The translations under genes and the position numbers were made by a program. From NCBI GenBank assembly GCA_947480815.1, contig CANKEA010000112.1:1-5278 (forward strand): a DNA stretch of 5,278 bases, read 5' to 3'. Positions 1 through 5,278 of the stretch are shown in pieces. Below the pieces are notes generated by a model, which did no database searches, had not been told where the DNA came from, and saw only the letters and a program-made list of their open reading frames with translations. The DNA comes from Caulobacterales bacterium (GTDB lineage: Bacteria; Pseudomonadota; Alphaproteobacteria; Caulobacterales; Caulobacteraceae). Each line of letters begins with the position of its first letter. The first letter of the stretch is position 1.

Positions 1-168
1 CGCCGTTCGGGTCTGAAAATGAAGGAAGACATGACCCCGGGTAAGGACTTCACGGTGTGGTTCAACACCTCGCGTGACGGCTCACCGACCGGCTATGTCC
101 GTGGCGTTCTGGTCGGCGGCAAGCGGGTCAACCTGCAAGCCGACTACACAACACCAGACGCGAAATAA
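1..168 (+). CDS. 3' fragment of an unrecognised gene, possibly DUF6152 family (5' end outside window)
   Basis: An open frame runs from the left edge to a TAA at 166-168 and gives 55 residues with no stop. The start lies outside the window. Visible features are an RRSGLK stretch, then MTPGKDFTVWF, then TSRDGSPTGYVRGVLVGG, and a short polar tail ending DAK. From memory, the pattern R-x-G, then PG(D/K)-hydrophobic strand, then RDGSPxG and a further strand resembles the C-terminal half of DUF6152 proteins. Those are small secreted beta-rich proteins of unknown function. This match is weak and rests on a short segment. The frame is supported as coding because the stop is followed 44 bases later by a strong intrinsic terminator in the same direction. 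No function is assigned. Confidence 0.6.
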   Translation, partial: RRSGLKMKEDMTPGKDFTVWFNTSRDGSPTGYVRGVLVGGKRVNLQADYTTPDAK

Positions 169-212
169 GCGACACTGGTCGGCCAAGGGCCGCTATCGGA
201 TCGATCACAATG

Positions 213-242
213 GGCCGTCAGGCGAAAGCCTGGCGGCCTTTT
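213..242 (+). terminator. Rho-independent terminator of the left-edge gene
   Basis: An 11-bp GC-rich stem pairs 213-223 with 228-238. It contains one G-U wobble (T218 with G233) and is closed by a GAAA tetraloop at 224-227. Four T residues follow at 239-242. It lies 44 bases after the TAA at 166-168, so it most likely ends the partial upstream gene and separates it from the cytochrome b561 gene. The T-tract is short but the stem is very stable. Confidence 0.85.
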
Positions 243-301
243 GCTGCGCGTTCGCCGAATGGCGTTGGAAAAAGTCGCAGCGGGGCCTAGGTTTTTGCAA
301 C

Positions 302-315
302 AGAATTGAAATTCT
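302..315. promoter_or_regulatory. Small perfect inverted repeat in the cytochrome b561 leader
   Basis: AGAATT-GA-AATTCT is a perfect 6-bp inverted repeat with a 2-bp centre. It sits 63 bp upstream of the cytochrome b561 ATG, in an AT-rich patch (about 291-320) of an otherwise GC-rich window. The patch also holds T-rich and TATAT elements, so the promoter is probably here, but no convincing -35/-10 pair with normal spacing can be chosen. The repeat could be an operator half-site pair or chance. The rest of the 169-378 gap shows only the terminator at its left end. Confidence 0.25.
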
Positions 316-378
316 ATATCCCCCTGCCGGGTGTAAACTGCGCCTTAAAGCAGACCCCCCAACCCAGGATCGACACCG

Positions 379-981
379 ATGACCGCATCGACCGCTTCTA
401 TCCCCCCATCATACGACGCAGAGGCCCGCCGCTATTCTGGTGTGGCCATGGCGCTGCACGGGTTGATCGCCCTTGGCATCGTCGCCCAGATCGGTCTGGG
501 CTGGTACATGGGCACGCTCGAGGGCAAGGCCGGAAAAGCCGTTGAGGCGATCCACATTCCGCTGGGCCTCACGGTATTGATGCTGACCGTCTTACGCCTA
601 GCGTGGCGGCTGATCCATCGTCCGCCGGCCATGCCTGCCGGACTGAAAAGCTGGGAAAAGCATATGGCAGAGGCGGTGCACGTGCTGTTCTATGGGCTGA
701 TGCTGGCCATTCCCCTCACCGGCTGGTTCATGGAATCGATCGGGCCGCGGCCGCTGCCGTTCTGGGCCGGAACCGCGTTTCCACACTTCCCCGGCGTCAG
801 CGCTATCATCGCGGGGCAGAACAAACGCGAGATCAAGGACACGCTCGAATTTGTTCATGGCACGCCGCTGGTCTGGGCCACGATCGCCCTGGTGGCACTG
901 CATGTGGTCGGAGCGATCAAACACCAGTTTGACGGCAACCCCGTGCTGTACCGGATGATACCCTTCTTCAAACGCCACTGA
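379..981 (+). CDS. Cytochrome b561 family membrane protein
   Basis: A 200-residue integral membrane b-type cytochrome, expected to bind two hemes and to pass electrons between the quinone pool and a periplasmic acceptor such as superoxide. Four hydrophobic helices are visible at about residues 22-43, 58-77, 98-118 and 162-180. Candidate heme-ligand histidines are H27 (helix 1, ALHG), H59 (start of helix 2, before PLGLTVLMLTVLRLAWR), H160 and H175 (the H-x14-H pair flanking helix 4). Other family hallmarks are PLTGW at 112-116 and the closing AIKHQF, then a D...L.RMIP segment. The family usually has LHW in helix 1, where this protein has LHG. The chosen ATG has an AGGA at 366-369, 9 bases upstream, and gives a slightly longer N-terminal tail than the usual start near RYSxVA. 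The next in-frame Met (residue 24) would cut into helix 1. It appears monocistronic and converges with the phosphatase gene. The physiological electron partner cannot be read from the window. Confidence 0.92.
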   Translation: MTASTASIPPSYDAEARRYSGVAMALHGLIALGIVAQIGLGWYMGTLEGKAGKAVEAIHIPLGLTVLMLTVLRLAWRLIHRPPAMPAGLKSWEKHMAEAVHVLFYGLMLAIPLTGWFMESIGPRPLPFWAGTAFPHFPGVSAIIAGQNKREIKDTLEFVHGTPLVWATIALVALHVVGAIKHQFDGNPVLYRMIPFFKRH

Positions 982-1015
982 CGGGCGCAGGCATGGCCTA
1001 ACGCGAGTTGGGCGG

Positions 1016-3211
1016 CTAGCGCGCCTTTGGGGCGGGCAGGGTCAAACGATAGACCAGCACCATGTTGTCGTTCTCGCCCTCTCCCCGTGGCGGCTTGATC
1101 GCGGCGTCAAAATCCTGGCGGTTGAGGCGACCGTGGGCGGTGATGAAGTCGTTGTCGTTGCTGACCAGCAGCAGTACGTCGTTGGGTGCCTTGGGATCCA
1201 GCGCCGGTGCCAGGGCCAGCCCCTCCCACTTTTCTGACAGCGACATCGGGTCTGACGGATCGGTCTTCAGATTGATGCCGAACCGCCCCAAGGCCGCTGG
1301 GTCGAGCAGATTGACCACTTCCGCCAGCCGCACCGGCTTGACCGCCGGATCAAGCTTGCCGCCGGGCGCGACCGGCATTGCGCTGGTCTCGAATAGGGTC
1401 CCGGCCAGGTTGGTGGCCCCTTGGGTACTGACCAGCAATACGCTCTTGAATACTGGGCTATTGGCGGCGTTGGCATCGCCGCCACGGCCAACGCTGTCAC
1501 GCGCCAGCACCAGGAAGTGTGTCGCATCCAGTGCGGTCAGCTCTGAAACTGCCGCTGTGGCGCTGGGCGGCCCGCCCTGGCCCTCGTGGTCCACCACCGG
1601 CAAGGTCATGACATAGTGCGCGACGGGCGCTTTGGGCGTACGGGTTTTGCTGATGTCGTAGACCAGAATGCGGGTGTTGTTGCGCGTCTGTGCCCCCATG
1701 CCGGTGTCTTGGATCGTGGCGCTCTGCAGCACGGCAACCAAGGTCTTACCGTCAGGAGTAACAGACACCCCTTCCAGCCCCTGATTGTTGCGACGGCCGG
1801 TATCGGGGGCCTTGTCGCCGGCGAAACGGATCTTCCCGCCCACCATGGGCAGCAGCGCGGGCGGCGCTTGGATGGTGCCCAGCCATTTTCCGGTGGGGCT
1901 GAAATAGTAGATCCCGGCGGCATATTCGTCGGACAGATAAAATGATCCGTCCGCTAGTTGGGTCATGGATTCGGAGTCCAGGCTTATCCGGCCTGCGCCC
2001 TCGCCCGAGGTCGGGCTAGGCAGGCTGAGCCCGTCGCGGACCACCACGCCGGCACCAGGGTCTTTGCCGGTCAGGGCGGCACCGGCGGCATCTTTCAGCA
2101 GCAGGCCGCCGTCTGGCTTGAGGATCAGAACCCCCGTGGCCGTATCGAAAGCGATGCGGTTGGCACCGATACGGCTTTTGTAGTCGGTGGTTCCTGGCAC
2201 ACCGCCCACATTGTTCGGGCCACGGTCTGGAAGGGTGTAGAGCGTCCCGCTATAGACGGTGCCCTTTCGGCGCCACGCAGCCTGATTGAGCGCAAGCCCG
2301 GAAAACGAGCCCAGGCTGTCGCCGGTGAAATCGAGCGTTGCGGCCGGCAAGCGGCCAACCCCAATCAGCCCCTTGTTCACATAGTCCAAGCCATCAAGAC
2401 GGATCGAAACGGGGCCCGCCCGGCTGACCAGGTGCGGGGCCACATATTGCGCTTCAACCGTGCCGGTTAGACCGGCCTTGCTCAGCTCGCTGCGTGCGGC
2501 TGCAATCTTTTGGGCAAGGTCTGGGCTGCGCCAAAGCGCGCCCACCAGGGCCACAGCCAGCACATGGCTGGCTTCGGTGTCGGAATGGTAGTGGGCGCCG
2601 CAAATTTCACGGCTGTAGGCGTAGTCGGACGCCCGCGTCTCGATCGCCTGGGCCTTTTCCGGAAGCAGGGCAGCGAGGGCCAGACCCAGGGAATAGCCGG
2701 TCAGGGAATGGCCACTGGGATAAGAGCTGAGCGGATCCTTGGTCAGTTGGCCGCCATCGCAGGGGACGATGCTGGGATCATAGGCCCAGGGTCGTTTGCG
2801 CTTAAACACTGCCTTGGCACCCTCGGCCCGTTTGCGTTCGTCATCGACGATGGCCAACAGGGCGGCCGTGGCCGGCAGGCTCGACAGATCGAATGTGGGG
2901 CCCAGGGTCTGGGCATAGGCCGAAACATCCTCATGCTTGTCGTCCCAAACAGCCTGGGCGAGCCGCTCGGGCGTGCGTGTCGCCACCAGGCGATGCACCT
3001 CGGCCAGCTCCGCCAAATGCCGCGATGATCCATCCGCCGGGGGCGGGGGAACCAGCAGGCGCGGATCAACCTCCTCGGGGCGAACGTATCGCTTCGGTGC
3101 GGGCCTTGCGGTCACTCGTGGCGCTGGGGCCTGGGCACCAGCAAGGCCAGGGTCGGCCAGAACAAAGACAGCCATGAGGCTGGCGGCGAAACCACTGAGG
3201 GTTCTGGTCAT
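1016..3211 (-). CDS. Secreted two-domain phosphatase: PhoN-type class A acid phosphatase fused to a phytase-like esterase domain
   Basis: A 731-residue exported protein. Residues 1-28 look like a Sec signal peptide (R3, hydrophobic 7-19, cleavage near AGA-QA or AQA-PA), followed by a Pro-rich stretch to about 58. Residues about 60-245 are a PAP2-superfamily class A acid phosphatase with all three active-site blocks: K-x6-RP (K133, R140, P141), PSGH (165-168) and SR-x5-H-x3-D (S200, R201, H207, D211). In this family the PSGH histidine assists leaving-group release and H207 would be the phosphorylated nucleophile. C151 and C204 are the only cysteines and could form a disulfide. Residues about 265-727 match the 'esterase-like activity of phytase' family (PF13449 type), a probable beta-propeller: FSGLAL (303-308), DRGPN (329-333), SDEY (427-430), NNQGLEGVSVTPDG (475-488), EGLALAP (663-669), SNDNDF (684-689), ENDN (713-716). 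Substrates are not shown by the sequence; phosphomonoesters are expected for domain one, and domain two is less certain. The ATG has a GAAGG (complement of 3217-3221) 5 bases upstream. It probably lies in an operon behind the TonB receptor. Confidence 0.9.
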   Translation of the reverse strand: MTRTLSGFAASLMAVFVLADPGLAGAQAPAPRVTARPAPKRYVRPEEVDPRLLVPPPPADGSSRHLAELAEVHRLVATRTPERLAQAVWDDKHEDVSAYAQTLGPTFDLSSLPATAALLAIVDDERKRAEGAKAVFKRKRPWAYDPSIVPCDGGQLTKDPLSSYPSGHSLTGYSLGLALAALLPEKAQAIETRASDYAYSREICGAHYHSDTEASHVLAVALVGALWRSPDLAQKIAAARSELSKAGLTGTVEAQYVAPHLVSRAGPVSIRLDGLDYVNKGLIGVGRLPAATLDFTGDSLGSFSGLALNQAAWRRKGTVYSGTLYTLPDRGPNNVGGVPGTTDYKSRIGANRIAFDTATGVLILKPDGGLLLKDAAGAALTGKDPGAGVVVRDGLSLPSPTSGEGAGRISLDSESMTQLADGSFYLSDEYAAGIYYFSPTGKWLGTIQAPPALLPMVGGKIRFAGDKAPDTGRRNNQGLEGVSVTPDGKTLVAVLQSATIQDTGMGAQTRNNTRILVYDISKTRTPKAPVAHYVMTLPVVDHEGQGGPPSATAAVSELTALDATHFLVLARDSVGRGGDANAANSPVFKSVLLVSTQGATNLAGTLFETSAMPVAPGGKLDPAVKPVRLAEVVNLLDPAALGRFGINLKTDPSDPMSLSEKWEGLALAPALDPKAPNDVLLLVSNDNDFITAHGRLNRQDFDAAIKPPRGEGENDNMVLVYRLTLPAPKAR
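1991..2025. repeat. 35-bp imperfect palindrome inside the phytase-like domain
   Basis: Bases 1999-2008 and 2011-2020 form an inverted repeat of 6 bp, one mismatch, then 3 bp around a GG centre. Outside it, 1991-1995 (GCCTG) pairs with 2021-2025 (CAGGC), with three unpaired bases (1996-1998) on one side. On the minus strand it encodes residues 396-407, SLPSPTSGEGAG, a low-complexity Pro/Gly/Ser stretch sitting between the conserved blocks of the phytase-like domain, just before LDSES. It keeps the frame. Whether copies exist elsewhere in the genome cannot be seen here, so 'dispersed repeat' is an inference. Confidence 0.45.
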
Positions 3212-3234
3212 GGCAGCCTTCGGTCTAGAGGGTC

Positions 3235-3259
3235 GGCGCGGCCCGGTGCGGACCGCGCC
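3235..3259 (-). other. Stable GC hairpin in the receptor-phosphatase intergenic gap
   Basis: Bases 3235-3245 pair with 3249-3259, giving 11 pairs with a 3-base loop. The one non-Watson-Crick position (C3242/A3252 on the plus strand) becomes a G-U pair in RNA read from the minus strand, so the structure is best formed in the receptor-phosphatase transcript. It begins 11 bases after the receptor TAG and ends 23 bases before the phosphatase ATG. No U-tract follows, so it is not a standard terminator. It could be a 3'-protecting or processing stem, or a partial attenuator that sets the ratio of the two products. No promoter-like elements are obvious in the 59-bp gap (3212-3270). Confidence 0.5.
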
Positions 3260-3270
3260 AGCTATCTGGG

Positions 3271-5278
3271 CTAGAAATTGGCCTTGATCGAGACCTGGAA
3301 GTTCCGCTCCGGCTGCCAGTAGTATTGATCATAGGGCACGGTCTTGCCCGGTTTGATCGAGACGCTCTTCTGGCTGTCGAGCAGATTGTAGACCGCTGCC
3401 TCGATCCGGTAGCGGTCGAAGCTGTACACCACGGTGAAGTCGGTAGAGTTGTAGGCGTTGATCTTATAGGCGTCCGGCTCACCTTCGGCGGCCCATTGGT
3501 CGCCGGTGTACTTATCGACAAGCGATACCGACCAATTGCCGTCACGGTAAATGCCGCCGAGCGAAGCGGTAGAGCGCGGCGCGTTGGCGATCTGTTTGCC
3601 GCCGGCGACCACGAACGGAACACCGCCCAGGATCGCGCTCGCGCCCAGGGCCTTGGCAGAGTTGAGCGAGGCGTTACCGAACGCGAACCAATGGTCGGCT
3701 ACGGCAACCGTCAGCGCCCCTTCTATGCCCTTATAGCGAGCCCCGCCGAGGTTGAAGAACACCGTCTCGCTGCCCACCGTGGTCGACTGCAGCTTGTTCT
3801 GGAACTCCACGTCGTAGATGTCGCCGTCAAAGGTGATCTTGTTGCCATGATAGACCGTACCGATCTGGTAGTTGGTCGACTGTTGCGGAACCAGATCGTT
3901 CAGGTTGGGATTAACCTTCTGGGTGGCGCTGATGTCGGGCACCAGGAAGCCGGTGGCGTACTGGGCGTAGGCCGACCAATTGTCGCGGATTTTGTAGTTT
4001 CCGGTCAGGAAATACAGGGTCTTGGAGAAGGTCTTGGAGCCGTGGAACGGCAATCGTGACGACTGGTTCACATCCGCGTCGACGTGAATTTTCTCGTTCA
4101 TATACTTCAAGCCGGGCGTAATCGTCAGCTTAGGGCTGACTTTCCACACCACGTCGATAAACGGCTCGTACTGAGTCCAGCCCGAGTACTGCAGATATTC
4201 AAGGTACTGCGGCGTATTGGGATAGCCCGCCACAACCTTCTGGCGGAAATCGGTGACCTTGCTCGGCGCGCCCAGGCTGGCCGTGGCGTCGTAATCGGCA
4301 CGGTAGCGCGGGCCCGTATCAGCCTTGTCCGACCAGAGGCCCGTCTTGGTGGTGCCGAACGGCACATCCTGGTCGATGTGCAGGATATTGCCGTAGATCT
4401 TGTAGACGTTGAGCTTGGTGTATCCGGGGACATGGCCGTTAGCTATCAGCTTGCCATTGGGAACCAGGGTGACGCCCAGGCCCTTGCCAGCCGCAATATC
4501 CGCAGGCGTCAGGGTCGCGTCCAGCGCCGATTCCGTGTCGTTCTTGTAGTAGTAGGAATAGACCGTGTCCTCGAGGCGCGTGCTCGGTGTCACGTCACCC
4601 GTCAGCTTGGCATAGTTGAAGTAGGTGTGCTTGGTGACGACGTTGTATTTGTAATAGGTAGGCAGGCTGGGGTTGTCAGTCAGGGCGAAGTTCTTGCCAA
4701 AGGCCTTGGTCTGATCGAGCGTCGCGCCCGAACTGTCGTTGGTATAGACCTTGGTGAAGTTCCAGGTGCCGAGCGTCGTCACCTTCCAGGATCCAACCAG
4801 CGGCACCACGGCACGGATCAGCTGGTTATAGGCCGTAGCGCCGCTGTGGCTCAGGTACCCGTCGGTTTTCAGCTCCTGGAAGTTCAGCAGAAACTTAGCA
4901 TTGTTCAGTTGGGCGATTCCGCCGCTGCTGAGCTTAGTTACCGACTCCAGGGTGTTCCAGGAGCCAACCGTTAAGGACTGCGAGCCGCCGCGCACGTCGC
5001 TGACTTCCGGAGAGAACAAATTGACCGAGCCACCGAAGCTGGCGACACCCAATTGGCTGGCTTCGCCGGGGCCGCGGTCAACCACCACGCCGCCAATAGT
5101 CGAGGACGGGAAGAACGAGGTCGAGTGGTGCGTCGGGCCATTGGCGTCGCCCCATGGAATACCGTCATAGGTGATGTTGTATTCGCCGTCCTTGAACCCG
5201 CGCAGGGTGCTCTTGGCCTCGCCAAGGCCCGGGCCGTTGAACGAGGTGCCCGACATGCTGGGCGTGAGGTTGACGATC
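3271..5278 (-). CDS. TonB-dependent outer-membrane receptor (N-terminus outside window)
   Basis: An energy-coupled outer-membrane importer. The frame is open to the right edge: seven codons (IVNLTPS) precede the first Met at 5254-5256, so that Met is internal and the signal peptide, TonB box and early plug are missing. From that Met there are 661 residues. Plug-domain signatures are LRGF (18-21), ITYDGIPWGDANG (28-40), VVVDRGPGEAS (57-67) and FGGSVNLFSP (74-83), where the plug ends. The remaining roughly 560 residues alternate aromatic-rich strands and polar loops, as in a 22-strand barrel. The end has NLLDSQK, RNFQVSIKANF and a terminal Phe, the outer-membrane assembly signal. From memory, the DGIPWGD...THHSTSFF plug resembles a receptor clade common in Caulobacterales, Sphingomonadales and Xanthomonadales whose ligands are mostly undefined. 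It is the promoter-proximal gene relative to the phosphatase, 59 bp away. The ligand is unknown; an organic-phosphate compound or metal chelate is inferred only from that neighbour. Confidence 0.93.
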   Translation of the reverse strand, partial: IVNLTPSMSGTSFNGPGLGEAKSTLRGFKDGEYNITYDGIPWGDANGPTHHSTSFFPSSTIGGVVVDRGPGEASQLGVASFGGSVNLFSPEVSDVRGGSQSLTVGSWNTLESVTKLSSGGIAQLNNAKFLLNFQELKTDGYLSHSGATAYNQLIRAVVPLVGSWKVTTLGTWNFTKVYTNDSSGATLDQTKAFGKNFALTDNPSLPTYYKYNVVTKHTYFNYAKLTGDVTPSTRLEDTVYSYYYKNDTESALDATLTPADIAAGKGLGVTLVPNGKLIANGHVPGYTKLNVYKIYGNILHIDQDVPFGTTKTGLWSDKADTGPRYRADYDATASLGAPSKVTDFRQKVVAGYPNTPQYLEYLQYSGWTQYEPFIDVVWKVSPKLTITPGLKYMNEKIHVDADVNQSSRLPFHGSKTFSKTLYFLTGNYKIRDNWSAYAQYATGFLVPDISATQKVNPNLNDLVPQQSTNYQIGTVYHGNKITFDGDIYDVEFQNKLQSTTVGSETVFFNLGGARYKGIEGALTVAVADHWFAFGNASLNSAKALGASAILGGVPFVVAGGKQIANAPRSTASLGGIYRDGNWSVSLVDKYTGDQWAAEGEPDAYKINAYNSTDFTVVYSFDRYRIEAAVYNLLDSQKSVSIKPGKTVPYDQYYWQPERNFQVSIKANF

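Noticed and set aside
74..382. A 102-codon plus-strand open frame spanning the terminator and cytochrome leader
   Set aside because: It runs across the left-edge gene's stop, a strong terminator and the leader in a different frame, and its composition is not protein-like.
1071..1090. A second CCCTC-rich stretch encoding PPRGEG near the phosphatase C-terminus, as a second copy of the palindromic repeat
   Set aside because: No inverted-repeat structure is present, and the similarity to 1991-2025 is only a few bases.
1062..3028. Several 100-185 codon plus-strand open frames antisense to the phosphatase gene
   Set aside because: They overlap the region where phosphatase and phytase-like motifs are clear on the minus strand. 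None has a recognisable domain.
3325..4059. A 244-codon plus-strand open frame opposite the receptor's 3' half
   Set aside because: It is also a complement shadow of the receptor. It shows no family motif, and the receptor's C-terminal signatures in this stretch establish the minus frame as coding.
4084..4974. A 296-codon plus-strand open frame opposite the TonB receptor
   Set aside because: It lies fully antisense to a well-supported barrel gene, has no recognisable motif, and its Val/Gly/Arg-rich composition is typical of the complement of GC-rich coding DNA.
5254..5256. The ATG at 5256 as the true start of the TonB receptor
   Set aside because: The frame stays open to the window edge, and the Met falls inside the plug domain, with no signal peptide or TonB box after it.

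Overview
The window is GC-rich, densely coding DNA of the kind seen in alphaproteobacteria. The TonB-dependent receptor and the secreted phosphatase both resemble families that are common in Caulobacterales and Sphingomonadales. That placement comes from remembered protein families and base composition, not from a marker gene, so it is tentative. No RNA genes, CRISPR arrays, transposases or integrases are visible.

Layout: (1) Bases 1-168 are the 3' end of a plus-strand gene, possibly of the DUF6152 family, closed by a strong GAAA-loop intrinsic terminator at 213-242. (2) After a short leader containing a small perfect inverted repeat, a complete cytochrome b561 gene lies at 379-981 (+). (3) Convergent to it, 34 bp away, is a 731-residue secreted protein at 1016-3211 (-). 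It joins a class A (PhoN-type) acid phosphatase domain to an 'esterase-like activity of phytase' domain (PF13449 type) in one chain. (4) Upstream of that on the same strand, 59 bp away, is a TonB-dependent outer-membrane receptor (3271 to the right edge, -). It lacks its signal peptide, TonB box and first part of the plug because the window ends there.

The receptor and the two-domain phosphatase are probably co-transcribed. The gap between them shows no evident promoter, but it does hold a strong GC hairpin with no U-tract. The simplest reading is a scavenging unit: the periplasmic or secreted enzyme removes phosphate from organic phosphates, possibly including inositol phosphates, and the receptor brings in a substrate or a related chelate across the outer membrane. 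This functional link is inferred from adjacency alone. The cytochrome b561 and the left-edge gene appear to be separate transcription units.

The most noteworthy items are the PhoN/phytase-like fusion, a 35-bp imperfect palindrome embedded in frame in the phytase-like domain (a candidate dispersed repeat inside a coding region), and the intergenic hairpin between the receptor and the phosphatase.
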